This document shows positions 1 to 8,158 of a stretch of DNA of 15,826 bases, in pieces. The DNA is from an uncultured Collinsella sp. (GTDB lineage Bacteria; Actinomycetota; Coriobacteriia; Coriobacteriales; Coriobacteriaceae). The notes under the pieces were generated by a model that worked only from the letters and a program-made list of their open reading frames with translations, ran no database searches and was not told where the DNA came from. A program made the position numbers and the translations under genes. The stretch covers positions 1 through 15,826 of the forward strand of contig CABQJJ010000037.1 of assembly GCA_902464485.1 (NCBI GenBank), given 5' to 3'. How positions within the stretch are numbered: the stretch's first letter is position 1; the number at the start of each line of letters is the position of its first letter.

Positions 1-1057
1 CCGGTGCGGGGGCGGGTGCCGGAGCCGGCTGCGGGGCGGCCTGCTGCTGTGCCTGGCCGGCGGCGAACAGCTGGCTGGCGTTCATGCCGCCCATGCCGCC
101 TGCCATGCCCATGCCCATAAAGCCTGCCATCGCGCCGTTGGGGTTGGCCGCTGCCGCGCGCATCGCGTCGCTCTGGGCGCTGGCGATGTTGGCGGCCGCC
201 ATGGTGGGATCGCGCATGACCGCAGCCTTCTGCAGGTCCTTGATCATCTGCTCGTCTTCTTGCGAGGCGGCGATGGAGTTAACGCCAAAGCTCACGATCT
301 CGACACCGCGCAGGTCGCGCCAATCGGCCGAGAGGACCTCGTTGAGTGCGCGCGCGAGCTCGGTGGTGTGGCCGGGGATGGCACTGTAGCGGATGCCCAT
401 CTCCGAAATCTTGGCAAAGGCGGGCTGCAGGGCGGTGAGCAGTTCGGACTTAAGCTGGCTGTCGATCTTGTCGCGCGTATAGCTATCGGTCACGTTGCCG
501 CACACGTTGGTGTAGAACAGCAGCGGGTTGGTGATGCGGTACGAATACTCGCCGTTGCAGCGCACGGAGATGTCGACGTCCAGACCAATGTTGTTGTCGA
601 CCACGCGGAAGGGCACGGGCGAGGCGGTGCCGTACTTGTTGCCGATGATCTCCTTGGTGTTGATAAAGTAGACGCGCTGGTCCTTGCCCGCGTCGCCGCC
701 AAAGGTAAAACGGCTGCCGATATTGGCGAAGGTCTCCTTGATGGAGTCGCCCAGGTTGCCGCTAAAGACGCTCGGCTCGCTGCCGGTGTCAAAGACGAAC
801 TCGCCGGGCTCCAGCGCGACCTCGATGATCTTGCCGTTTTGCACCACGAGCATGCCCTGGCCGTCGTTGACGGCGATGACGGAGCCGTTGGAGATGACGT
901 TGTCCTCGCCGCGCGTGTTGGAGCTGCGGCCACCGGTGCGCTTGCTGCCCTTGCAGGCCAAGACGTCGGCAGGCATCGATTCGCAATAGATATATTCCTT
1001 CCACTGGTCGGCCATGACGCCGCCGGCAGCACCCAATCCAGCTTTCAAGAGTCCCAT
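1..1057 (-). CDS. SPFH-domain protein, YdjI-like (C-terminus cut by window edge)
   Basis: Reading leftward from the ATG at 1055-1057, the frame stays open for 352 codons and runs off the window. The sequence has the SPFH/band-7 core of the YdjI type: an N-terminal stretch MGLLKAGLGAAGG, a segment INTKEIIGNKYGT followed by SPVPFRV, and a helical region ending in IKDLQKAAVMRDP. After this comes a low-complexity tail of Gly/Met (GFMGMGMAGGMGGM) and then Gln/Ala/Pro repeats. In this family such tails often end in a zinc ribbon, which would lie outside the window. SPFH proteins oligomerise at membranes, and in Bacillus YdjI acts with YdjG to bring the phage-shock protein PspA to the membrane. An AAGGAAG Shine-Dalgarno precedes the start. 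It is the last visible gene of a three-gene operon, 48 bp after its neighbour. The family call is firm; the role is inferred. Confidence 0.85.
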   Translation of the reverse strand, partial: MGLLKAGLGAAGGVMADQWKEYIYCESMPADVLACKGSKRTGGRSSNTRGEDNVISNGSVIAVNDGQGMLVVQNGKIIEVALEPGEFVFDTGSEPSVFSGNLGDSIKETFANIGSRFTFGGDAGKDQRVYFINTKEIIGNKYGTASPVPFRVVDNNIGLDVDISVRCNGEYSYRITNPLLFYTNVCGNVTDSYTRDKIDSQLKSELLTALQPAFAKISEMGIRYSAIPGHTTELARALNEVLSADWRDLRGVEIVSFGVNSIAASQEDEQMIKDLQKAAVMRDPTMAAANIASAQSDAMRAAAANPNGAMAGFMGMGMAGGMGGMNASQLFAAGQAQQQAAPQPAPAPAPAP

Positions 1058-1105
1058 GGTGATCTTCCTTTCTCGTCAAAGGCCGGGTGGTATTGGTCAG
1101 GATGG

Positions 1106-2428
1106 TTAGTCGTCCTTGTCGTCCTTCATGACAACGGTGGTCTCGGTGTGGCTGAAGGTGTCGTGCTTCTCGGTCAAGTCGAGCTCGCCGCAGTACTCGT
1201 CGGCGTGGGTGGCCTCGTTGGCTGTCTTGAGCTGACCGACCAGCAACACGTCCGCGATGATCACGATGATCAGCGGCGCGACGATGTTAATGAGGATGCC
1301 CTCGATGTCAAAGGCGAGGTAATCCGGGTCGAAGGCGTTCTCACCCATGAAGAGGATCTGGGAGAGGACAAATCCAATCACAAAGAACAGCACCGAGGCG
1401 ATAGCGAGCTTGGGCTTGGAGCAGGGGAGCTCGCCGACCATGCGACCGGTCTGGCCGTTCATGGCAAACAGGTAGCTCTTGCCGCTCCACGAGGTAGAGA
1501 GCATCCAGACGGGGAACAGGGCGTAGTTGCTGTCTTCCCAGGTGTAGTCGAGCTGCTTGCTTTCGACCGTGGCGTCGTCGTACTCGTCGACGACGGTTTC
1601 GCGCAGGGCCGAGATCGTGCTTTCCTCCATGCGGCGTTCGGCGCGCGCCTTGCAGGTTTCGCAGTCCTCGTCGTAGCGGTTGGCGATGTAGCCGGGCATA
1701 TACGCGACCGAAAACGGGCGCAGCGCGTCGTAGTCAAACGGCTCGATGGCGTCCATGTGGCCGTCGGGCATCTTGGACGATCCGTCGACGGGCACGCGCT
1801 CAAACGAGATATTGCCTTTACGGTAGGCGTCGTAGTGGTCGGTGGTCGTGACGGTACGATCGGATTCCTCAGTCACGGTCTCGTTGGTAGCATCAAAGTA
1901 CACTTCGCCGTCCACGCGGGCGCCGTAAAGCCAAAACGGCACGTAAACGCCTTGGACTTCGTCGATGTGGTTGCCGGTGACAAAGCTCTTGGGCAGCAGG
2001 ATCTTGCCCTTGTAATGCTCTTTGAGCGCGGCCATGACATCATCGCGCCCGAGCTTAAACGGAATCACCAGGTCGGGTGAGAAGTCGCCCGAGAGCTGAC
2101 CGGGTGCCACGGCGGGGTTGCCACAGTACGGGCAGGTGGTAACGGCGACGGTACCGTCCGAGATTAGTTCGGCGCCGCACGACGAGCAGACATAGCCGGC
2201 GTTTTGGGCGAGCTCCTGCACCGCGCTGTCGGCGGCGGGCTTGGGTGCCGCGGCTGCGGCATCGGCTTTGGCATCTGCCTTGTCCTGGCGCTCGCGATAG
2301 AGGGCCTCGACTTCTTCGACTTCAAAACGCGAATCGCAGTAGTCGCAGATGAGCTTTTGCTCGGTGCTGGCAAAGTGAAGGGGGCCGCCGCACGCGGGAC
2401 ACTGATAGTTGACGCTCTCGAAGGCCAT
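1106..2428 (-). CDS. Double zinc-ribbon protein with two C-terminal membrane helices (TFIIB-type zinc ribbon, YdjG-like)
   Basis: A 440-residue protein. Two zinc ribbons are seen near the N-terminus: C10-x2-C13 with C28-x2-C31, and C81-x2-C84 with C99-x2-C102. They are separated by an Ala/Lys/Asp-rich linker at about 45-75. A soluble domain with a conserved-looking VYVPFWLYGARVDGE segment (161-175) and a CETC motif (256-259) follows. Two hydrophobic helices lie at about 341-361 and 377-398, and the tail is acidic. The arrangement (zinc ribbons, soluble domain, membrane anchor, SPFH gene next door) matches the Bacillus YdjG class, which helps recruit PspA-type proteins to the membrane. An AAAGGA ribosome site sits 6 nt before the ATG. 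It begins 24 bp after the DUF4428-type gene. It is not a transcription factor despite the TFIIB-like ribbon. The YdjG comparison rests on architecture, not on an alignment. Confidence 0.75.
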   Translation of the reverse strand: MAFESVNYQCPACGGPLHFASTEQKLICDYCDSRFEVEEVEALYRERQDKADAKADAAAAAPKPAADSAVQELAQNAGYVCSSCGAELISDGTVAVTTCPYCGNPAVAPGQLSGDFSPDLVIPFKLGRDDVMAALKEHYKGKILLPKSFVTGNHIDEVQGVYVPFWLYGARVDGEVYFDATNETVTEESDRTVTTTDHYDAYRKGNISFERVPVDGSSKMPDGHMDAIEPFDYDALRPFSVAYMPGYIANRYDEDCETCKARAERRMEESTISALRETVVDEYDDATVESKQLDYTWEDSNYALFPVWMLSTSWSGKSYLFAMNGQTGRMVGELPCSKPKLAIASVLFFVIGFVLSQILFMGENAFDPDYLAFDIEGILINIVAPLIIVIIADVLLVGQLKTANEATHADEYCGELDLTEKHDTFSHTETTVVMKDDKDD

Positions 2429-2452
2429 GATCGGTCCTTTCGCTGCCGGGGG

Positions 2453-3190
2453 CTATGCGCCGATGGCGCCGCCGCAGTATTCGCAGCGCCCACTGGCATC
2501 GGGGATGGTGGTCGCGCCACAGAAGGGGCAGGTGACCGCGGTCTTGGGGGCCTTGGCGGCCACGACGCTGTCGCGTGTTTCCTGACGCAGCTGCACCAGC
2601 GCATCGCGAACTTCGGTTGCCTGGCGCTTGGCCTCGCGGTACTCGATGGACCCGCGCTGCTCGATGGTGGAGTCGTTTACGCGCAGGTTGATCTCGGTAA
2701 AGTACGGCGTGTTGACGTGGATGGTCAGGTTAAAGTCGTAATCCAGGTCGTAGCGCGGCGGATTGTAGCTCTCACGTTCGCCGTCTTTGGTCTCGCGATA
2801 GATCTCGGTGCGGTGCTCGTCAATATCCATATCGCAGCCGAGCACCTGCGAGAACTCGATGATGTCCGGGTTGGCGTCGCGCCAGCGGCTCTGCGAGGTA
2901 ATGATCAGCAGTCCTGTGTCCTCGTCGAGCATGATGTTGGTACGCCCGGCAGAGAGCGTGCGCGTGGGGTTGAAGGACGTCAGGCGTTCGGCGTTGGCCT
3001 CGCGGTAGGCGAGTTGCTCGCGGATGTCGTCTGCAGAGCTGGAGCGATAGCCGTGGAAGAAGGGGGAGAGCTTGCCGGCGCACTCTTTGCACAGGTAGCC
3101 TTCATCAACCTTGGTCTTTCCTAAAAGGCCTAGCTCAGTACCGCAAATCGCGCACTCTTTCTTCTCGAACATCTTGTCAAAGAAGCCCAT
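2453..3190 (-). CDS. DUF4428-type protein with N- and C-terminal zinc ribbons
   Basis: A 245-residue soluble protein starting MGFFDKMFEKKECAICGTEL. The N-terminal ribbon has C13-x2-C16 and C34-x2-C37, the form seen in DUF4428 proteins. The middle (about 50-200) is a charged domain with no motif I can name. A helix rich in Arg/Gln (about 185-210) leads to a second ribbon, C221-x2-C224 and C236-x2-C239, ending GGAIGA. A GGGAGG ribosome site lies 5 nt upstream of the ATG, which fixes the start. It is the first gene of the operon that continues with the zinc-ribbon membrane protein and the SPFH protein, so it probably works with them at the membrane. Biochemical function is unknown. Three adjacent genes with at least four zinc ribbons between them suggest a metal-dependent assembly. 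Confidence 0.75.
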   Translation of the reverse strand: MGFFDKMFEKKECAICGTELGLLGKTKVDEGYLCKECAGKLSPFFHGYRSSSADDIREQLAYREANAERLTSFNPTRTLSAGRTNIMLDEDTGLLIITSQSRWRDANPDIIEFSQVLGCDMDIDEHRTEIYRETKDGERESYNPPRYDLDYDFNLTIHVNTPYFTEINLRVNDSTIEQRGSIEYREAKRQATEVRDALVQLRQETRDSVVAAKAPKTAVTCPFCGATTIPDASGRCEYCGGAIGA

Positions 3191-3310
3191 GGCTGCCTCC
3201 CATCAACAGGTAGCGTGTGTCACTTTTGATGATGGGTGAGTGCGCGATCTTTCACGATACCCAGACGGCTCAACGAGTCTTCACAACTGGGACACATGGC
3301 TCATTTTTGG

Positions 3311-3341
3311 CTAGTCGTTGGAGACGTTCTTAAACGACTAG
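3311..3341 (+). repeat. Constant-loop hairpin, copy C
   Basis: Perfect 9-bp stem CTAGTCGTT / AACGACTAG around a 13-nt loop GGAGACGTTCTTA (3320-3332). The loop is nearly the same as in the hairpins at 3375 and 9325, but the stem is different. Confidence 0.85.
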
Positions 3342-3374
3342 TCGCGCGGGGGGGGGGCACTCTTTGCCGAAGGT

Positions 3375-3401
3375 ACTCATTGGGGACGTACTTAAATGAG
3401 T
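3375..3401 (+). repeat. Constant-loop hairpin, copy B
   Basis: Perfect 7-bp stem ACTCATT / AATGAGT around a 13-nt loop GGGGACGTACTTA (3382-3394). Directly followed by a degenerate copy with the same GGGGAC core. Confidence 0.85.
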
Positions 3402-3423
3402 GGCAGTTGGGGACACTCCTTGC
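3402..3423 (+). repeat. Degenerate GGGGAC element, copy E
   Basis: The 22-nt stretch running GGCAGTTGGGGAC to CTCCTTGC recurs at 15100-15121 with one difference. It keeps the GGGGAC core but has only a short GGCA/TGCC stem. Confidence 0.6.
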
Positions 3424-3595
3424 CGAGCTGCAAGCCGTGCGCGCCCCTTCTTGGCCATGCGGCTCAAAATCGGTTTACGCCGTGGGCTGTTGGGGTCAAA
3501 TTAGCGACATTTTGAGGATGGGTTCGATATTAGGACTGGTTCTCTAATAGAATAGATTTGCAGGCAATTAAACGACTGCGGGGGGGGGGATATTC

Positions 3596-5140
3596 ATGAA
3601 AGGTATGGGAGGCACGGCCGCGTACTTTCGTCGGGGCATTCGGGAGATTATATGCCTGGCGCTGTTCTATTTTACGTTTTTGGCTGGCGAGTACCTCTTC
3701 GACATGCGCGTGGCCGAGTTTGTGCCGCCGAGCGAGGTTGCTACCTACGAGACCCTCATCGTCGGTGCGAGCGTAATCGGCTTTTTTGTGCGTCCTATTC
3801 TGTACTATCGCCGCCCCCGCGCGATCGATACGACGAGCGACATCACGGGCGTGCTGCTGGTGTCGGCATTGCTGCTGATGATTATGGCGGTTCGGTTTGA
3901 GGTGGTAATTGCCGGCGGTTTGATGGCGTGTTGCACGCTGGGCTACTGCGGATCGACCGCTCACGCCAACTTTGCGCGGCGCTTTGCGCGGACGCCGTAC
4001 TTGGCGCGCGCGGCGGCGCTTTCATATGCTCTGGGCGTCCTGCTTCAGGTGTTCAGCCACATGGTGATACCCGCGGGGATTCCGCAGCAGCTTGTTTTTG
4101 TTGCCTGTGCAGTCGCGCAGGTGGCGCTCCTCCACGGCGTCCGCCGTGCCAAGCTGCGCGGCGAATCTGAGTTTGGGCATGAGCCCGATATCGCCGAGCT
4201 TTCGGTGGATGCATCGGAGTTTGGCGCCAAATGGCAAAACGATCCCGAGTCAACGGCGGCTTTTCGGCGCGCCGTGGTGCGTCTAACGATTGCAACCGCC
4301 TGCCTTACCGGGGTGTTTGCCGCCCTCAATGCGGGGCTCACGATCTCGCACGCCGCCGGGTCCGTTGACTTGGGCGATTGGTCGCGCTTGCTAATGGGCG
4401 TGAGCGCTCTGCTCGCCGGCGCCCTATTTGACCTGCGCGGGCGCTCGTGTATGAACATCATCATGACCTGCGCCGCCATGTTGTCCACGCTCTCATTCGC
4501 TGTGCTTATCACCGATGCCAACGGCGCCAACATACTTGCCGCCACCGTCATCTTCTATCTGGGTGCGGGCTTCTTCGTGGTGTTTTTCACGGCGAAGTTT
4601 GCCGCCATTTCGGTGTATGCGCACTGGTCGTATCTGTGGCCGTGCATGGGCAGCGTCATCAATAACGTTTGCGCGATGCTCGTGACGGCACCGGCGGTGG
4701 CGATTGTCTCGAGCCAGAACGTGCTGTTGGCAGTGGGCGTGGGGCTTGTACTGCTTGTGGGCATTGCGATCTCGCTGCTGGGACAGTCTGGGCATCAGGC
4801 CTATGACGTTGAAGTGCGCGGCGACCTGGCGTTTGCTGCTAGCGACCTTGGCACGGATCCCGTATCCGCCCAGAGCGAGCCCGTCCCCGCAGAGGTGCCG
4901 GAGTCCACACTCGACGAGCGTCTCGATACCTTCGCCGTCGCCTTTGAGCTTACGCAGCGCGAGCGCGATATTTTGGAGGCCTTGGTCGCATCGCGCGAGA
5001 GTGTTCAAGACATCGCCGCAACGCTCTTCCTTTCGCGCTCCACGCTTTACCGTCATATCGCCTCGATCAACAAAAAGACCGGCGCCTCCTCACGTGTGGC
5101 CCTCATCAACTTTTTCTGGTCCTGGGCGCCCAAGGACTAG
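3596..5140 (+). CDS. Membrane-anchored LuxR-family transcriptional regulator
   Basis: 514 residues. The first ~400 are strongly hydrophobic, with about 11-12 predicted membrane spans in two blocks (about 15-182 and 225-396) joined by a soluble linker (183-224). A Pro/Glu/Ser-rich hinge (about 405-445) leads to a C-terminal LuxR/GerE helix-turn-helix at 450-509; the core reads LTQRERDILEAL, then IAATLFLSRSTLYRHIASI. This layout is common in Coriobacteriia (Eggerthella, Collinsella), where each regulator is thought to sense a small molecule through its membrane part; targets are usually neighbouring genes. No obvious partner gene is adjacent here. The ATG at 3596 follows a run of ten G by 6 nt; this run is the only possible Shine-Dalgarno. 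A terminator hairpin overlaps the stop codon. Ligand and targets are unknown. Confidence 0.85.
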   Translation: MKGMGGTAAYFRRGIREIICLALFYFTFLAGEYLFDMRVAEFVPPSEVATYETLIVGASVIGFFVRPILYYRRPRAIDTTSDITGVLLVSALLLMIMAVRFEVVIAGGLMACCTLGYCGSTAHANFARRFARTPYLARAAALSYALGVLLQVFSHMVIPAGIPQQLVFVACAVAQVALLHGVRRAKLRGESEFGHEPDIAELSVDASEFGAKWQNDPESTAAFRRAVVRLTIATACLTGVFAALNAGLTISHAAGSVDLGDWSRLLMGVSALLAGALFDLRGRSCMNIIMTCAAMLSTLSFAVLITDANGANILAATVIFYLGAGFFVVFFTAKFAAISVYAHWSYLWPCMGSVINNVCAMLVTAPAVAIVSSQNVLLAVGVGLVLLVGIAISLLGQSGHQAYDVEVRGDLAFAASDLGTDPVSAQSEPVPAEVPESTLDERLDTFAVAFELTQRERDILEALVASRESVQDIAATLFLSRSTLYRHIASINKKTGASSRVALINFFWSWAPKD

Positions 5141-5163
5141 CCCATTTGGGACGGGGCTTTTTT
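5140..5163 (+). terminator. Intrinsic terminator of the LuxR-type gene
   Basis: AGCCC (5140-5144) pairs with GGGCT (5155-5159), followed by a T run. The left arm overlaps the TAG stop codon. Confidence 0.6.
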
Positions 5164-5188
5164 AGCTGTTTTGGGCAGCCACTGCCAG

Positions 5189-5235
5189 CGCGAACCACCA
5201 CAAAGGGGACAGGCACCTTTGTGGTGGTTTTGACG
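5189..5235 (+). repeat. 47-bp palindromic repeat, copy A1 (constant-loop hairpin)
   Basis: A perfect 12-bp stem AACCACCACAAA / TTTGTGGTGGTT encloses a 13-nt loop GGGGACAGGCACC (5205-5217). The 47 bp are identical to 8097-8143 and in the same orientation. This copy lies 15 bp beyond the mgtA stop codon. Confidence 0.95.
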
Positions 5236-5250
5236 GGAGCGCCTGTGGAG

Positions 5251-8019
5251 TTACAGCAGCTCACCGTGGCGGGCAATGTAGCGGTGCTTTGCCAGCTGGG
5301 TGAGCGCGATGTAGGCGGTAACGATGCCGATGAGCAGTGCGAAAAAGCTCGCGGGCAGCGTCATGAGACCGAGTGCATCGGCGATGGGGCTTGCCGGCAG
5401 CCAGGTGACGAGCGCCAGGCCCAGCACGGTGAGGGCACACAGTGCCGGTGCGGCATGGTCGCGCGGGCTCGGCAGGCGCGGGGAGCGCAGCATGTGAATC
5501 ACGAGCGTCTGTGACCACATAGACTCGACAAACCAGCCGCTCTGGAAGATTGCGGCGAAGGTCGCCATGCCCGCGGCGTCGCCCGCGGCGGCAAGCTCGG
5601 CCCAGCTCGCGCCCACGGTGGCGGGGCACACCACAAAGAAGAGCGCTGCGAAGGTCACGATATCAAACAACGAGCTCACGGGGCCCAGCTCGAGCATAAA
5701 GCCCTTGATGGACGCGGCGTCCCAGGCTCGCGGACGGGCAGTCCAGGCGTCGTCGACGGTGTCCCACGGCAGCGCGATGCATACAATCTCGTAGACGAGC
5801 GACAGCAGTACCAGCTGCAGAGCGCTCATGGGCAAAAACGGCAAGAACAGGCTCGCGACGGTCACGGACAGCACGTTGCCAAAGTTGGAGCTCACCGTGG
5901 TCTTGAGGTACTTGAGCAGGTTGCCGTAGGTGCGACGGCCTTCGATGATGCCGCGCTCGAGCACGCCCAGGTCCTTCTGAAGCAAGATGATATCGGCGGA
6001 TTCCTTGGCAATGTCGACGGCCGAATCGACCGAGATGCCGCAGTCGCTCGCGCGCATGGCGGCGGCGTCGTTGATGCCATCGCCCATAAAGCCCACGGTG
6101 TGGCCGAGCAGCTCGCGCATGACGCGCACCAGGCGCGCCTTCTGCAGCGGCGAGAGCTTGGCAAAGAGATGGGTGTTCTCGGCGCGCTCGGCAAGCTCGG
6201 CGTCGTCGAGCGCATCGATCTCGGAGCCCAGCAAGACGTTGCTCGCGTCGATGCCGATCTGCTCGCAGACGGTGGCGGCGACACGGTCATTGTCGCCGGT
6301 CAGGACCTTAACGGCGACGCCCTTGGCCTCGAGGGTGGCGACGGCGCCCGCGGCACTCGCCTTGGGCGGATCGAGGAAGGCCAAAAAGCCCATCAGCACC
6401 ATGTCGCACTCGTCGGCGATGCCAAACTCGCCCACGCAGCGCGGATTGGTTTTCTGCGCCACGGCAATCACGCGCAGGCCCTCGGCGTTAAGATCGGCGA
6501 CCTGCTTGCGAATCTGGGCGAGCTTATCTTCGGTGAGCGGCTGGGCGATACCGTTGACCTCGACAAAGGAGCAGATCTCGAGCATTTCCTCGGCAGCTCC
6601 CTTGGTAACCATCTGGGTTTTGCCTCGGGAGTCGGCGACAACTACGCTCAGGCGACGGCGCGAGAAATCGAAGGGAACCTCGTCGACCTTGGTATAACGG
6701 TCGCGCAGAGTCTGGCCCAACATGGAATCGGGCACGACGGTCGAGGGCGTCACATCGGCACGGTCGATTACGGCCAGGTCGATAAGGTTTTTGAGACCGG
6801 TCTGGAAGAAGCTGTTCAAGAACGCATGGCGCAGCACACGTGCGTCCTCGTTGCCATCGGTGTTGAGGTAGCGCTCGAGCACGATGCGGTCTTCGGTGAG
6901 GGTGCCGGTCTTGTCGCAGCACAGAATGTCCATCGCGCCGAGGTTTTGGATCGCCGGCAGTTCCTTGACGATAACCTGGCGGCGGGCGAGGTCCTTGGCG
7001 CCCTGCGACAGGCTCGTGGTCACGATGACGGGGAGCATCTGCGGCGTGATGCCCACGGCCACGCTCGTGGCGAACAACAGCGCATCGATGACGTTGCCCT
7101 TGGTGGCGGCGTTGATGGCAAAGACCGCCGGCGCCATAACGAGCATCAGGCGCACGAGCAGCATGGAGACGCTCGAGACGCCGCGGTCAAACGCGCTCTT
7201 CTCGCCGCGCCCGTTGAGCATCTCGGCGATGCCGCCCAGGTAAGTGTCCGAGCCGGTGGCTACGACAAGTGCCATAGCGGTGCCGTTTTGCACGGAGGTG
7301 CCGGTAAAGACGATGTTCTTGCAGGCAGAGAGCGGCAGCGCGGAGCTGTCGGCACCCTCGGCGACGGTGATGGCAGCGGTCTTTTCGACGGCCTCGCTCT
7401 CGCCGGTGAGTGCGGACTCGATCACAAACAGGTCGCGCGCGGTGATGATGCGGGCATCGGCCGGCACCATATCGCCGGCAGAGAGGCGGACCACATCGCC
7501 GGGGACGAGCTCGTCGAAGGGGATCTCGATGCGCTCGCCGTCGCGCAGGGCACAGCAGGTGTTGGAGACCAGGTCCTTGAGGGCCTCGGCGGCATTGCCG
7601 CTGCGGGCTTCCTGGATAAACTTCATGCCGCCCGATACCAGCAGCATGATGCCGATAACGATGACCGTGGAGGGGTCGCGCTGGGGCTCGGGCACGGCGA
7701 GCACGTCGATGTAGAGCGAGACCAGCGCGAGCGCGGCGAGGATGCCGGCAAAGGGGTCGATGAACGCGTCGGCGATGCGGCGGGCGAGTGTCTTGGTCGG
7801 CGCCTCGATGGTGTTGGGGCCGGAGGCGTCCAGGCGCTTGGTTGCCTGCTCGGCACCGAGCCCGTTAGCGGTTGTGTCGAGCAGCACGAGGGTGTCCTCG
7901 GCGCTATGGGTGGCGGCGAATATGGTGTTCTTGGACAGGCCGGTGTGAGCGGCAGGGCGCGCCGTGCGGCGGCGCTTGGAGATGGCTTCGAGTACCGTGG
8001 CGGTTTTGAGCATCAGCAT
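5251..8019 (-). CDS. mgtA: Magnesium-importing P-type ATPase (P3B)
   Basis: 922 residues, the usual length for MgtA/MgtB. ATP-driven Mg2+ uptake across the cytoplasmic membrane. Visible P-type signatures: actuator TGES (205-208), phosphorylation site DKTGTLT with Asp369, nucleotide-site MVTKGA (470-475), TGDN (574-577) and hinge GDGIND (646-651). The Mg-specific membrane segments are also recognisable: GITPQMLP (323-330) before the phosphorylation domain, and SSNFGNVLSV then a segment ending ALPWDTVDDAW near the C-terminus, where MgtA proteins read IPWDNVD. An AAGGAGG ribosome site lies 5 nt before the ATG at 8019. A good promoter is seen at 8065-8093, giving a leader of only about 40 nt, so there is no room for a Mg2+ riboswitch. 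The gene sits between two identical palindromic repeats. Confident family call; Mg2+ specificity inferred from family. Confidence 0.93.
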   Translation of the reverse strand: MLMLKTATVLEAISKRRRTARPAAHTGLSKNTIFAATHSAEDTLVLLDTTANGLGAEQATKRLDASGPNTIEAPTKTLARRIADAFIDPFAGILAALALVSLYIDVLAVPEPQRDPSTVIVIGIMLLVSGGMKFIQEARSGNAAEALKDLVSNTCCALRDGERIEIPFDELVPGDVVRLSAGDMVPADARIITARDLFVIESALTGESEAVEKTAAITVAEGADSSALPLSACKNIVFTGTSVQNGTAMALVVATGSDTYLGGIAEMLNGRGEKSAFDRGVSSVSMLLVRLMLVMAPAVFAINAATKGNVIDALLFATSVAVGITPQMLPVIVTTSLSQGAKDLARRQVIVKELPAIQNLGAMDILCCDKTGTLTEDRIVLERYLNTDGNEDARVLRHAFLNSFFQTGLKNLIDLAVIDRADVTPSTVVPDSMLGQTLRDRYTKVDEVPFDFSRRRLSVVVADSRGKTQMVTKGAAEEMLEICSFVEVNGIAQPLTEDKLAQIRKQVADLNAEGLRVIAVAQKTNPRCVGEFGIADECDMVLMGFLAFLDPPKASAAGAVATLEAKGVAVKVLTGDNDRVAATVCEQIGIDASNVLLGSEIDALDDAELAERAENTHLFAKLSPLQKARLVRVMRELLGHTVGFMGDGINDAAAMRASDCGISVDSAVDIAKESADIILLQKDLGVLERGIIEGRRTYGNLLKYLKTTVSSNFGNVLSVTVASLFLPFLPMSALQLVLLSLVYEIVCIALPWDTVDDAWTARPRAWDAASIKGFMLELGPVSSLFDIVTFAALFFVVCPATVGASWAELAAAGDAAGMATFAAIFQSGWFVESMWSQTLVIHMLRSPRLPSPRDHAAPALCALTVLGLALVTWLPASPIADALGLMTLPASFFALLIGIVTAYIALTQLAKHRYIARHGELL

Positions 8020-8064
8020 AGGGTCCTCCTTGTTGAAGGGAGTTAGCGTACGTGTCGTATTTGC

Positions 8065-8093
8065 TTTAAAAACCTAGATGTCGCTCACGTCAA
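8065..8093 (-). promoter_or_regulatory. Sigma-70-type promoter of mgtA
   Basis: On the minus strand TTGACG (8088-8093) and TTTAAA (8065-8070) are separated by exactly 17 bp. It reads into mgtA about 40-45 bp downstream. The palindromic repeat A2 lies just upstream. Confidence 0.65.
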
Positions 8094-8096
8094 GCT

Positions 8097-8143
8097 CGCG
8101 AACCACCACAAAGGGGACAGGCACCTTTGTGGTGGTTTTGACG
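8097..8143 (+). repeat. 47-bp palindromic repeat, copy A2
   Basis: Identical over 47 bp to 5189-5235 in the same orientation: 12-bp perfect stem, 13-nt loop GGGGACAGGCACC at 8113-8125. It lies between the mgtA promoter and the small ORF at 8159-8230. Confidence 0.95.
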
Positions 8144-8158
8144 ATTGGTTAGTGGCGC

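Larger units (their letters stand above)
3191..3595. other. Gene-free interval with palindromic repeats and two 10-G tracts
   Basis: No convincing gene lies here; the only open frame of note (3236-3547, plus) is low-complexity and has no ribosome site. The interval separates the minus-strand zinc-ribbon/SPFH operon from the plus-strand membrane-LuxR gene and must hold both promoters, but I could not see a clear -35/-10 pair for either. It contains two constant-loop hairpins (3311-3341 and 3375-3401), one degenerate copy (3402-3423) and a weaker relative at about 3351-3372. It also has two runs of ten G (3348-3357 and 3580-3589), the second serving as ribosome site for the gene at 3596. Confidence 0.7.

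Noticed and set aside
260..2080. Long plus-strand open frame of 606 codons
   Set aside because: It is antisense to the zinc-ribbon and SPFH genes, has low-complexity Val/Gly/Asp-rich content and no ribosome site. GC-rich third positions keep the complementary frame open.
3213..3235. Similarity of the sequence upstream of the DUF4428-type gene to the RpiR candidate operator (CACTTTTTGATA)
   Set aside because: The shared stretch is short and gapped, and only one half-site is present; probably chance.
3236..3547. 103-codon plus-strand frame in the repeat-rich gap
   Set aside because: It runs through the hairpins and the first 10-G tract, has no ribosome site and no recognisable domain.
6100..8046. 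Long plus-strand open frame of 648 codons opposite mgtA
   Set aside because: A shadow of the mgtA gene, which has all P-type ATPase motifs; the antisense product is rich in Gly/Asp/His/Ala and matches no family.
8020..8064. Mg2+ riboswitch (M-box type) in the mgtA leader
   Set aside because: The only good promoter leaves a leader of about 40 nt, far too short for an M-box. A longer transcript from 8297 would include only the small ORF and the palindrome.
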